DNA from: Naasia aerilata
GTDB lineage: Bacteria > Actinomycetota > Actinomycetes > Actinomycetales > Microbacteriaceae
Direction: 5' to 3'
NCBI RefSeq assembly: GCF_030296595.1
Contig: NZ_AP027731.1
Span: forward strand, 1,116,001-1,180,000
Length of the DNA stretch: 64,000 nt
Shown here: positions 19,304 through 28,011 of the stretch, one piece after another
Numbering within the stretch: the first letter of the stretch is position 1
Layout of the letters: each line of letters opens with the position of its first letter
Program-made: the position numbers and the translations under genes
Notes under the pieces: generated by a model
What the model saw: only the letters and a program-made list of their open reading frames with translations
Database searches by the model: none
What the model was told of the DNA's origin: nothing

Positions 19304-20896
19304 GCAGCATCGGCCGCTCGAGCGCCCTGCTCGCCTCCGGCACGATCGTCTCCCGGGTGCTGGGCTTCGTCAAGGCGGTCGTCATCGCCTCCGCGGTGGG
19401 CGGCGCGGTCAGCGCGAGCGGGGATGCCTACGCGGTGTCCACGATCGTGCCCAGCAGCATCTACGCCATCATCGGCGGCGGCCTGCTCAGCGCGATCCTG
19501 GTGCCGCAGATCGTCCGGGCCAGCGCAGCACCGGACGGCGGCAACGCCTACGTCAACAAGCTGGTGACGCTCGGCCTGACCGGCTTCGCCGTGGTCGCGA
19601 CTGCCGCCACTCTTGCGGCGCCCCTGCTGGTCCGGCTGTTCGCCCGGAGCCAGCTCGATCTGCAGCTGGCCACCGCCTTCGCGTTCTGGTCGCTTCCCCA
19701 GATCTTCTTCCTCGGCATGTACGCGCTGCTCGGCGAGGTGCTCAACGCTCGGAAGGCCTTCGGTCCGTTCACCTGGGCTCCGGTCGCCAACAACGTGGTC
19801 GGAATCGCCGCGATCGTCACGTTCGTCGCGTTGTTCGGCGGCCGGGACCGGCCGTTCGAGGACTGGTCGCCCGGGATGATCGCCCTGTTCGCCGGCGGGG
19901 GACGCTCGGCATCGCGGTGCAGGCCCTGCTGCTCTTCGCCTTCTGGCGCCGGGTCGGGCTGCGCTTCCGCCCCGACTTCGCCTGGCGGGGTGTGGGACTG
20001 GGTCACGCGGGCCGGGCGGCCGGATGGACCTTCGGCATGCTCGTCGCCGGCCAGATCGCCGGCGTTCTCGAGACGAACGTCGCCTCCCTCGCGAGCAGCG
20101 CGGGGCCGGGTCCGCTCGCGCTCAGCAACTCCTGGCTGATCTTCATGCTCCCGCATTCGGTCATCACCGTCTCGCTCGTGACCGTGTTCTACACGCGCAT
20201 GAACGAGCACGCCGCTCGCGAGGACACCGTGGCGTTCAAGGCCGATGTGGCCGTCGCGCTGCGCGCCGTGGCGCTCGCCATGGTCCTCGCCACCGCCGTG
20301 CTCGCGGTGGTATCACTCCCGTTCGCCCGCGTCTTCAACGGCGACTTCGACGCCACGGAGCAGATGGCCGCCGTGATCGTGGCCTATGTCGCCGGGCTCG
20401 TGCCGTTCGGCCTGCTCTTCGTCATCCAGCGCTCCTTCTACGCGCTCACCGACACGCGCACCCCGTTCTGGTTCACCCTCGCGCAGGTGGTCGTCGTGAT
20501 CGCCGGCGTGCTGCTGTGCTCCCTCCTCGATCGGCCATGGATCGCCATCGGCATCGCCGCCGTCGTCTCCTTCGCGGGCACGGTGCAGCTGCTGATCGCC
20601 GCCTCCTCCTCACCAGGAAGATCGGGGCCGGCTCCGCACGCGGCCTCGGGCGCTCGCTCGTCACCGACCTGATCGCGGCGGTTCCGGCGGTCGCCATCGG
20701 CGCAGGCCTGCTGATCCTCCTCGGCGGCACGTCCCGCGGCGGCTTCGCGATGTCCGGCCTCGTCCCGGCCCTCGCCGCGATGGTCGTGATCGGGCTCGCC
20801 ATGACGGCGGTCTACGGCGGGGCCCTCGCCCTGCTCCGCTCGCCAGACATCGCGGCGGTCGCCGGACCGTTCGCAGCTCGCCTGAAGCGGCGCTGA
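19300..20896 (+). CDS. murJ: Lipid II flippase MurJ/MviN (two one-base breaks)
   Basis: About 532 residues with some 14 membrane helices, MOP-superfamily flippase that moves lipid II to the outer face for peptidoglycan synthesis. Visible family text includes ASGTIVSRVLGFVK at the N-terminus, AYAVSTIVPSSIYAIIGGG and the FYALTDTRTPFW motif. Breaks: G5 at 19897-19901 (repair reads GGGTLGIAVQALLL) and about 20602-20603 (repair reads LLIAALLLTRKIG). The start is GTG, overlapping DUF6049. There is no large cytoplasmic kinase-like extension as in the mycobacterial protein. Confidence 0.9.
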
Positions 20897-20994
20897 GCGC
20901 CCGGCGGCGACATGGTCGTAAGGGACACACGCCCCGCTCCAGCAGCGGCGCCCGACATGGTGCTGTGCCTCCGGCCGGCGGAATAGCCGGTGGC

Positions 20995-21000
20995 TAGGAT
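20995..21000 (+). promoter_or_regulatory. Likely -10 element of trxB
   Basis: TAGGAT lies 60 bp upstream of the trxB start in a 163-bp gap and fits the actinobacterial -10 pattern. The -35 is not obvious. Confidence 0.35.
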
Positions 21001-21059
21001 GTGTTGACCCGGTGGCGGCGCGGAGAGCCCCGTCGTCGAAGACACGAGGAGCGAATCCA

Positions 21060-22082
21060 GTGCGTCAGATGATCATCATCGGGTCGGGTCCTGCGGGATA
21101 CACGGCCGCCATCTACGCGGCGCGGGCCGAGCTCGAGCCCCTGCTGATCGCGAGCTCGGTCGAGGCGGGCGGCGAGCTCATGAACACGACCGAGGTCGAG
21201 AACTTCCCCGGCTTCCCCGAGGGGATCATGGGCCCGGACCTGATGGACAAGCTGCGTCAGCAGGCGGAGCGGTTCGGCACCGAGGTCGTGTACGACGACG
21301 TCACGAGCGTCGACCTCACGGGTCCGGTCAAGCGCGTGACGCTCGGCTCCGGCGCCGTGCATGAGGCGCTGTCGGTGATCGTGGCGACCGGATCCGCGTA
21401 CCGCAAGCTGGGCCTGGCCGACGAGGACCGCCTGAGCGGCTACGGCGTCTCCTGGTGCGCCACCTGTGACGGGGCCTTCTTCCGGAAGCAGCACATCGCC
21501 GTCGTCGGCGGTGGCGACTCCGCCATGGAGGAGGCGAGCTTCCTCACCCGCTTCGCGGACAAGGTGTACATCATCCACCGCCGCGACTCGCTCCGCGCCT
21601 CGAAGATCATGCAGCAGCGCGCCTTCGACAACCCGAAGATCGAGTTCCTCTGGAACAGCGAGGTCGTCGGCATCTCCGGAGCCGAGCAGGTGTCGGCCGT
21701 GACGCTGCGGGACACCGTGAGCGGGGCCGAGCGCGAGCTCGAGCTCACCGGCCTCTTCATCGCGGTCGGCAACGACCCGCGGGTGCATCTCTTCCACGGG
21801 CAGCTCGACCTGACCATCGAGGGGACCATCGCCGTCGACGGGCGCAGCTCGCGCACCAATCTGGCGGGCGTGTTCGCCGCAGGAGACGTCATCGATCCCA
21901 CCTACCGTCAGGCCGTCACGGCCGCCGCGTCCGGCACTGTCGCCGCCCTCGACGCGGAGCACTACCTCGCCTCGCTTCCCGAGGAGACGCTGCGCCCTGC
22001 CAAGGGACACGTCGATGAGGGCACCGCTCCGGCCGCGGGCAGCACCGTGGACGCGGACGGCGAGCTCGTGACACAGGCCTGA
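21060..22082 (+). CDS. trxB: Thioredoxin reductase
   Basis: 340 residues. FAD-binding GSGPAGYTAAIYAARAE near the N-terminus, redox-active disulfide in WCATCDGAFF, NADPH-binding GGGDSAMEEASFLTRFA and the C-terminal FAD motif VFAAGDVIDP. It reduces thioredoxin with NADPH in the cytoplasm. I chose GTG at 21060, which follows GAGGAG and removes an unsupported 16-residue extension. The partner trxA starts 54 bp downstream, an arrangement typical of actinobacteria near the origin. Confidence 0.95.
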   Translation: MRQMIIIGSGPAGYTAAIYAARAELEPLLIASSVEAGGELMNTTEVENFPGFPEGIMGPDLMDKLRQQAERFGTEVVYDDVTSVDLTGPVKRVTLGSGAVHEALSVIVATGSAYRKLGLADEDRLSGYGVSWCATCDGAFFRKQHIAVVGGGDSAMEEASFLTRFADKVYIIHRRDSLRASKIMQQRAFDNPKIEFLWNSEVVGISGAEQVSAVTLRDTVSGAERELELTGLFIAVGNDPRVHLFHGQLDLTIEGTIAVDGRSSRTNLAGVFAAGDVIDPTYRQAVTAAASGTVAALDAEHYLASLPEETLRPAKGHVDEGTAPAAGSTVDADGELVTQA

Positions 22083-22136
22083 ACGCAGGCCTCACCAACT
22101 GAGCGCCTATACACTGGCGCACGACGAAGGAGATTC

Positions 22137-22463
22137 ATGTCCAACCTCAAGCAGGTCACCGACGCGACGTTCGAGCAGGACGTCCTCAAGTCCGACAAGC
22201 CTGTGCTCGTCGACTTCTGGGCCGAGTGGTGTGCGCCCTGCCGCGCCGTCGGCCCCGTGCTCGAGCAGATCGCCCTGGAGAACGGCGAGAAGATCGAGAT
22301 CGTCAAGCTGAACGTCGACGACAACCCCGAGACCGCGGCCAAGTACCACATCACCTCCATCCCGGCGATGAAGGTCTACCGCGGCGGCGAGGTCGTCAAG
22401 TCCGTCATCGGCGCGAAGCCGAAGCCCGCACTCGAGTCCGAGCTGGCAGCATTCCTGGCCTGA
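22137..22463 (+). CDS. trxA: Thioredoxin
   Basis: 108 residues with the active site WAEWCAPCRAVGP and the cis-proline segment ITSIPAMKVY. General cytoplasmic disulfide reductant, kept reduced by the adjacent TrxB. The ATG follows GAAGGAG. A TATACA -10-like hexamer (22108-22113) suggests it also has its own promoter. A strong terminator follows. Confidence 0.97.
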   Translation: MSNLKQVTDATFEQDVLKSDKPVLVDFWAEWCAPCRAVGPVLEQIALENGEKIEIVKLNVDDNPETAAKYHITSIPAMKVYRGGEVVKSVIGAKPKPALESELAAFLA

Positions 22464-22480
22464 CCGACGGACTCTCTTCA

Positions 22481-22513
22481 GACCCGCTCGGCATCGCCGG
22501 GCGGGTCTTTTTT
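22481..22513 (+). terminator. Intrinsic terminator after trxA
   Basis: GACCCGC and GCGGGTC form a perfect 7-bp stem, and the loop can pair further (CGGC/GCCG). A run of six T follows directly: a textbook rho-independent terminator for trxB-trxA. Confidence 0.9.
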
Positions 22514-22554
22514 GTTGTCACTATCGTGGAACCGGCTAGCCAGAAGAGGAAACA

Positions 22555-23867
22555 GTGTCAGGAACAGATCGCGCGGGCAACAACCTCGACCCGTGGTACG
22601 ACCTCTATGCCGACCGGACGTCGGGCCTCAGCGCATCGGAGGTGCGGGCACTGTTCGCCGTCGCCTCGCGACCGGAGGTCGTCTCCCTCGCCGGCGGCAT
22701 GCCGTATGTCTCCGCACTGCCGGATTCCCTGATCAGAAGCGCGTTCGACACCGTCATGACGGAACGCGGCGACACGGCGCTGCAGTACGGATCCGGCCAA
22801 GGCGTGCCGGCGCTGCGGGAGAACATCCTCGCCGTCATGGGCGAGGAGGGGATCCGTGCGAGCGTCGACGACGTCGTGACGACCACCGGATCCCAGCAGG
22901 CGATCGACCTGGTCGCGAAGCTGTTCCTCGACCCGGGCGATGTGGTGCTGGCCGAGGCGCCGAGCTACGTCGGTGCCATCGGCGTCTTCCGCTCGTACCA
23001 GGCGCGCACCGTGCACGTGGCCATGGACGACGACGGTCTCATCCCCGAGGCGCTCCGAGAGGCGATCACGCGCGAGCGCGCCGCCGGCCGCACCATCAAG
23101 TTCCTCTATACGGTGCCGAACTTCCACAATCCGGCCGGCGTCACGCTCAGTGCTGCGCGCCGCAGCGAGGTGCTGGAGATCTGCCAGAGCAGCGGCGTGC
23201 TCGTCATCGAGGACAACCCCTACGGCCTGCTGTACTTCGACGCGCCGCCGCCCCGCCCCTGCGGACGCTCGACGACGAGGGTGTCGTGTACCTCGGATCC
23301 TTCTCGAAGACGCTGGCGCCCGGCTTCCGCGTGGGGTGGGCCCTCGCTCCGCACGCGATCCGCGAGAAGCTCGTGCTGGCCGCCGAGTCGGCGATCCTGT
23401 CCCCCAGCTCCTTCTCGCAGCTGGTCGTGAACGAGTACCTGGACACGGCCGACTGGCGCGCGCAGATCGCCACCTTCCGCGACGTCTATCGGGAGCGCCG
23501 TGACGCCATGCTCTCCGCCCTGACCGAGCACCTGCCCGAGCTGAGCTGGACGCACCCTGACGGCGGCTTCTACGTGTGGGTCACGCTGCCCCCGGAGCTC
23601 GACTCGAAGCAGATGCTGCCTCGGGCGGTCACGGAGCTCGTCGCCTACACGCCCGGCACCGCGTTCTTCGCAGACGGGACAGGGACCGACTACATGCGGC
23701 TCTCGTTCTGCCATCCCACCCCGGCCAACATCCGAGTGGGCATCCGCCGACTGGCGAACGTGGTGGGCGGGGAGCTGGACCTGCTTTCCACGTTCTCCGG
23801 CACGGGACCCCTGCGGTCCGTCCGAGCGGACCGCCACGTCCTCAGCCCGCCCTCCGACCTCGCCTAG
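22555..23867 (+). CDS. PLP aminotransferase, LysN/MocR-like class (one-base break)
   Basis: About 437 residues, fold-type I. The text DPWYDLYADRTSGLSASEVRALF at the start (first 20 residues suffice to recognise it), then LAGGMP, TTTGSQQAIDLVAK, VPNFHNPAG and the PLP-lysine motif SFSKTLAPGFRVGW are typical of 2-aminoadipate-type aminotransferases. No DNA-binding domain precedes it, so it is an enzyme and not a MocR regulator. One base is missing in the C-rich stretch 23251-23258; repair gives PPPPPLRTLDDEGVVYLG. Start GTG behind GAGGAAACA. The substrate is unknown; family members act on 2-aminoadipate, aromatic and branched-chain amino acids. Confidence 0.85.
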
Positions 23868-23879
23868 CCGAAGGACATC

Positions 23880-24839
23880 ATGGAAAAGCCCGCACCCTCC
23901 GTCCTCGTCCTCGCCGGCGGGATCTCGCACGAGCGCGACGTCTCACTCCGCTCCGGGAGGCGCGTCGCGGACGCCCTCCAGGACCAGGGCTGGCGCGTGA
24001 CGCTCGGCGAGCCCGACGCGTCGCTGCTGCCGAAGCTGACCGCCGGATCGTTCGACGTCGTCTGGCCCGCCCTCCACGGTGCCAGCGGCGAGGACGGCGC
24101 TCTTCTGGCCCTCCTGGAGAGCGCGGGGGTCCCCTTCGTCGGGTCGGACCACCGCGCCGCCCGTCTGGCGTGGGACAAGCCGGTCGCGAAGACCGTCGTC
24201 GCGAATGCCGGGGGAGTGACACCTCGAGGTGTCGCCCTCTCCAGGGAGACGTTCCGCGAGCTCGGAGCCCCTGCCGTCCTCGATCTGGTCCGATCGTCCT
24301 TCCCGCTGCCGCTCGTGGTGAAGCCGTCGCGCGGCGGGTCTGCACAGGGAGTCAGCATCGTGCGCAGCGCCGACGAGCTGCCCCGCGCGATGGTGGATGC
24401 CTACACCTACGGCGACGACGCCCTGGTCGAGCACTTCATCGATGGGACCGAGATCGCGGTGAGCGTTCTCGACTCCGGCAGCGGCCCCCGCGCCCTTCCC
24501 GCCGTGGAGATCGTGCCGGTCGCCGGCACCTACGACTTCTCCGCCCGCTACAACGCCGGCGAGACCCGGTTCTTCTCTCCCGCGCGGATCTCAGCCTCCG
24601 CGGCGGACGACGCGGCCGCGCTCGCGCTGCTCGTGCACCGGGCGCTGGGCCTGCGGCACCTTTCCCGCGTGGACATGATCGTCGACGCCGAGAACCGGGC
24701 CTGGTTCCTCGAGGTCAATGTCCTGCCGGGCCTCACGGAGACGTCGCTGCTTCCCCTCGCCGTGGAGGCAGAGGGCGGCTCGCTCGGTGAGGTCTACGAG
24801 GCGATCGCACGCCGCGCCATGGAGTCGGCGCGCGACTAG
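23880..24839 (+). CDS. D-alanine-D-alanine ligase-like ATP-grasp enzyme
   Basis: 319 residues. The N-terminal motif AGGISHERDVSLRSG matches the Ddl family, and the ATP-grasp domain has VVKPSRGGSAQGVSI and, near the end, VDMIVDAENRAWFLEVNVLPGL (metal-binding D, E and N). Ddl joins two D-alanines for the peptidoglycan stem peptide. It lies 12 bp after the aminotransferase and probably shares its transcript. Whether this is the housekeeping Ddl or a paralogue cannot be told from this window; the usual ddl of this group lies elsewhere. Confidence 0.82.
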   Translation: MEKPAPSVLVLAGGISHERDVSLRSGRRVADALQDQGWRVTLGEPDASLLPKLTAGSFDVVWPALHGASGEDGALLALLESAGVPFVGSDHRAARLAWDKPVAKTVVANAGGVTPRGVALSRETFRELGAPAVLDLVRSSFPLPLVVKPSRGGSAQGVSIVRSADELPRAMVDAYTYGDDALVEHFIDGTEIAVSVLDSGSGPRALPAVEIVPVAGTYDFSARYNAGETRFFSPARISASAADDAAALALLVHRALGLRHLSRVDMIVDAENRAWFLEVNVLPGLTETSLLPLAVEAEGGSLGEVYEAIARRAMESARD

Positions 24840-24849
24840 CTGCACCTGT

Positions 24850-24863
24850 GTTCTACGTGAAAC
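24850..24863. promoter_or_regulatory. parS-like site 1 (two mismatches)
   Basis: GTTCTACGTGAAAC differs at two positions from the near-universal ParB site GTTTCACGTGAAAC. It is the first of three sites between the Ddl-like gene and parB. Confidence 0.7.
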
Positions 24864-24879
24864 CTGCTGCGGAAGCCGC

Positions 24880-24893
24880 GTTTCACGTGGAAC
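24880..24893. promoter_or_regulatory. parS-like site 2 (one mismatch)
   Basis: GTTTCACGTGGAAC differs from the palindromic parS core at one base. It lies 30 bp from site 1. Confidence 0.85.
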
Positions 24894-24915
24894 AGAGGGA
24901 ATCGCCTGCGCACCG

Positions 24916-24929
24916 GTTCCACGTGAAAC
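24916..24929. promoter_or_regulatory. parS-like site 3 (one mismatch)
   Basis: GTTCCACGTGAAAC is the reverse complement of site 2, one base off the palindromic consensus, about 36 bp further on. Confidence 0.85.
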
Positions 24930-24986
24930 AGCCATCCAACCGAGCGATAGCGATCCGGTTCGGCGCTCTCACGGGGGACGGAACCG

Positions 24987-25928
24987 TCAGGCGCGGCTGA
25001 AGCCCTCTTCGCCGATGGCGCCCAGGATGCGGTTGAGGTCGGCGATGGTCGCGAAGTCGATGACGATCTGACCCCGGCTCGCACCCAGCGACACCTTGAC
25101 GCGGGTGTCGAGCCGGTCGCCGAGTCGCTCGGCGATCTCGTCGAGTCCCTCGTGGCGCCGTCCGGAGGCCGCCTTGCCGCGGCGCTGCTTGCTGCCGCTG
25201 CTGACGACGGCCTCAGCCGCCCGCACCGACAGATCCTCGTTGACGATCTTGTCCGCGAGCTTCTGCATCTCCTCCTCGTCGGTGAGGGAGAGGATCGCGC
25301 GGGCGTGGCCCGCGGTGAGGACGCCGGAGGCCACGCGATTGGCGACCGGCGCCGGCAGCTTGAGCAGGCGGATGGTGTTGCTGATCTGGGGCCGCGACCG
25401 GCCGATGCGCCCCGCGAGCTGCTCGTGCGTGATCCCGAAGTCGGAGAGCAGCTGCGAGTAGGCGGACGCCTCCTCCAGCGGGTTCAGCTGGGAGCGGTTG
25501 AGGTTCTCGAGGAGGGCGTCCTGGAGCATCGCATCATCCGCGGTCTCCTTGATGACCGCCGGGATGGTGCTGAGCCCGGCCCGCTTGCTGGCACGCAGCC
25601 GGCGCTCGCCCATGACGAGCTCATAGCGGGCCGCGGAGCCCTGTGGCGCGGGCCGCACGACGATCGGCTGCAGCACCCCGTTCTCGCGGATGGAGACGGC
25701 CAGCTCCTCGAGCGCCTCGGCGTCGAACTCCTTGCGGGGCTGATGCGGGTTCGGAACGATCTGTGCGATCTCGAGGTTCGCCAGGCGCGCCCCGGGAACG
25801 GCCACCAGGCCGTCCTGTGCGGCCCCCGAGTCGGGGAAGAAGACGTCCACCGGTCGCGCACCTTCGTCGGCGACGGGAATGAGCGCGCCGATCCCGCGTC
25901 CGAGTCCGGTCCTCTTGGGGGTCGCCAT
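24987..25928 (-). CDS. parB: Chromosome-partitioning protein ParB
   Basis: 313 residues. It begins MATPKRTGLGRGIGALIP; the ParB/Srx nucleotide-binding fold has the IVPNPHQPRKEF and GERRLRASKRAG motifs, then a helix-turn-helix (ITHEQLAGRIGRSRPQISN) and a C-terminal dimer domain. ParB binds parS, spreads and condenses the origin region; ParA moves it. The start overlaps the parA stop by one base (TGATG). Five parS-like sites flank the operon. Confidence 0.96.
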   Translation of the reverse strand: MATPKRTGLGRGIGALIPVADEGARPVDVFFPDSGAAQDGLVAVPGARLANLEIAQIVPNPHQPRKEFDAEALEELAVSIRENGVLQPIVVRPAPQGSAARYELVMGERRLRASKRAGLSTIPAVIKETADDAMLQDALLENLNRSQLNPLEEASAYSQLLSDFGITHEQLAGRIGRSRPQISNTIRLLKLPAPVANRVASGVLTAGHARAILSLTDEEEMQKLADKIVNEDLSVRAAEAVVSSGSKQRRGKAASGRRHEGLDEIAERLGDRLDTRVKVSLGASRGQIVIDFATIADLNRILGAIGEEGFSRA

Positions 25929-26835
25929 CAGTTCGTCGCTCCTCGTCGTGCGATCTCGGCGGCTGCCTCCAGGTAGGAGAGCGAGCCGGGGGAGTTGGTG
26001 TCGTAGCTGATCACGCTCTGGCCGTAGCTGGGCGCCTCGGAGATGCGGACCGATCGGGGGATCAGCGTTTGGAGCGTCTCCGCGGGGAAGTGCTCGCGAA
26101 CATCCGCGGCCACCTGGTTCGCGAGGTTCGTCCTGCCGTCGTACATGGTCAGCAGGATGGTCGACACGCGCAGGTGAGGGTTGAGGTGGCGCTCGATCAG
26201 CTCGATGTTGCGCAGCAGCTGGCTCAGGCCCTCGAGCGCGTAATACTCGCACTGGATGGGGATCAGCACCTCTCGCGCGGCCACGAACGCGTTGATGGTG
26301 AGCAGCCCGAGCGACGGCGGGCAGTCGATGAAGACGTAGTCGAACCGCTCCGGCGCTGTGGAGAGGAACTCCGCGAGTGCGGTGCGGAGGCGCTGCTCTC
26401 GCGCGACCAGGGAGACGAGCTCGATCTCCGCGCCGGCCAGGTGGATGGTCGCCGGGATGCAGAAGAGGTCGGGGAACTCCGGACTCTGCTGGAGGACCTC
26501 GGCCATCGGGACCTCGCCGACGATCACGTCGTAGACGCTCGCCGTCTCTGCGCGGTGCTCGACGCCCAGGGCCGTCGAGGCGTTGCCCTGCGGGTCGAGG
26601 TCGATGACCAGAACGCGCGCGCCGGACCTGGCGAGGGCCGCCGCGAGGTTGACCGTGGTCGTCGTCTTGCCGACGCCACCCTTCTGGTTCGCGATCGTGA
26701 AGACCCGCGTCTCGGCTGGCCGAGGAAGCGAGTGGTGTCGAGCGCGTGGCGTCGGCGGCGGATGTCCGCCAGCTCGCGAGCCAGGGGAGTGGTGCTGTCG
26801 AATGCCGGCGCCGCAGGGGTGTCGTGGTGTTTCAC
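25928..26835 (-). CDS. parA: Chromosome-partitioning ATPase ParA (one-base break)
   Basis: About 302 residues when repaired. Deviant Walker A ATPase: FTIANQKGGVGKTTTTVNL, then VLVIDLDPQGNAST and YVFIDCPPSLGLLTINA. The start GTG at 26833-26835 lies inside a parS-like site. The N-terminal 35 residues (HDTPAAPAFDSTTPLA) are in a different frame from the rest; one base is missing near 26713-26716, after which the text reads LGQPETRVFTIANQ. ParA drives ParB-parS segregation. The break is most likely an error. Confidence 0.92.
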
Positions 26836-26842
26836 GTGGAAC
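26829..26842. promoter_or_regulatory. parS-like site 4, over the parA start
   Basis: GTTTCACGTGGAAC, one mismatch from consensus, contains the GTG start codon of parA on the minus strand. Bound ParB could repress parA-parB. Confidence 0.85.
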
Positions 26843-26893
26843 CTTCCGAAGGGAAGACCGGGAGGGCCAGATGGGTGAGGGGGCGTTGCCGGG

Positions 26894-27535
26894 TCAACTG
26901 ACTGTAGCTCGGAAGACCCGCGTTGCCTCGGTCGCCATACCGGTGCCGAGCTCTTCCACTCGCACATCCGTCAGGCGCCAGCGGGAGATCGCCTTGCCCG
27001 CCTTCGCCGCCTCCGCCTCGACGGCCGCGCCCTTCAGGAGGAGAAGCTCTCCACCAGGTCGCACGAGCGGGGCGGTCAGAGGGATGAGCTTCGACAGGGC
27101 GCCGACGGCGCGTGCCGTGACCTGGTCGAGCTTCCGTGGGAACGGAGCCTCCTCAGCTCGCGCGCGGACGACCTCCACGTTGTCCAGAGCGAGGAGTGCC
27201 TTCTGCTCCTCGAGCCAGGCGACCCGTCGCTCCATGGGCTCGATCAGCACGAACCGGACGTCCGGGCGGGCGATCGCCAGCACCACTCCGGGCAGGCCGG
27301 CGCCCGTGCCGACGTCGCCGACCGTCCCGACGAGCAGAGGGGCGAGCAGCACCGAGTTGACGATGTGGCGGGTCCAGATCCGCGGGAGCTCCAGCGGGCC
27401 GATCAGGCCAAGGGGCTCACCACGCGCGATCAGGTCGGCCGTGAAGGCCCGGGCGAGGTCGATCCGGTCGCCGAACAGGTCGGCGGCGACGGCCGGTTCG
27501 GGTTCCGCCGCCGGCTCTGTTTCACGTGGAACCAT
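26894..27535 (-). CDS. rsmG: 16S rRNA m7G527 methyltransferase
   Basis: 213 residues, Rossmann-type SAM methyltransferase (GidB). Motifs: LPRIWTRHIVNSVLLAPLL, SAM-binding VGDVGTGAGLPGVVLAI, VLIEPMERRVAWL and TARAVGAL. It methylates G527 of 16S rRNA; loss gives low-level streptomycin resistance in several bacteria. The start ATG overlaps the jag stop and directly abuts parS-like site 5. Confidence 0.95.
   Translation of the reverse strand: MVPRETEPAAEPEPAVAADLFGDRIDLARAFTADLIARGEPLGLIGPLELPRIWTRHIVNSVLLAPLLVGTVGDVGTGAGLPGVVLAIARPDVRFVLIEPMERRVAWLEEQKALLALDNVEVVRARAEEAPFPRKLDQVTARAVGALSKLIPLTAPLVRPGGELLLLKGAAVEAEAAKAGKAISRWRLTDVRVEELGTGMATEATRVFRATVS
27519..27532. promoter_or_regulatory. parS-like site 5, within the first codons of rsmG
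   Basis: GTTTCACGTGGAAC, one mismatch from consensus, covers rsmG codons 2-6, so it also encodes the VPRET start of the protein. Confidence 0.85.
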
Positions 27536-28011
27536 CAGTCGCGCGTGAGCACGGTGTGGCGGTCCCGACCCTCTCCCTCGGAACGGGACACCAGCCCGCG
27601 CTCGGCGGCCAGATCGTGGACGAGCTTGCGCTCGTAGGAGGACATCGGCTCGAAGTCGTACTGCGCCGCACCCTTGTCGAGCGCGGCCAGCGCGGCATCG
27701 ACCCGCTGGGCGAGCTGCTGCTGCCGCACCGCCCGACTGCCGCCGACATCGAGGATCAGGCGCGAGAACTCGCCTGTGCGCACCTGCACGGCGAGGCGGG
27801 TGAGCTCCTGAAGAGCGGCAACCGCCTCCGGGTTGGCGAGGATGCGCAGGTTGCTGTCCGATGAGGCGGTCACGGAGAGGTGCGTCCGGTCCCCGCTGGT
27901 CTCGATGTCGATGTCGCCATCGAGGTCGCAGATGTCGAGGAGCTCCTCGATGTAGTCCGCGGCGACGTCGCCTTCGTCCTCGGCTGCCGGGGTGATCTGG
28001 GCGTCGGTCAC
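27535..28011 (-). CDS. jag: R3H-domain RNA-binding protein Jag/KhpB
   Basis: 158 residues. A KH-like part (IEELLDICDLDGDI...) is followed by a C-terminal R3H domain (MSSYERKLVHDLAAERGL). It lacks the N-terminal Jag domain of firmicute homologues, as is usual in actinobacteria. KhpB binds RNA with KhpA and influences cell division. The GTG start at 28009-28011 overlaps the yidC stop (TAGTG). Confidence 0.9.
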   Translation of the reverse strand: MTDAQITPAAEDEGDVAADYIEELLDICDLDGDIDIETSGDRTHLSVTASSDSNLRILANPEAVAALQELTRLAVQVRTGEFSRLILDVGGSRAVRQQQLAQRVDAALAALDKGAAQYDFEPMSSYERKLVHDLAAERGLVSRSEGEGRDRHTVLTRD

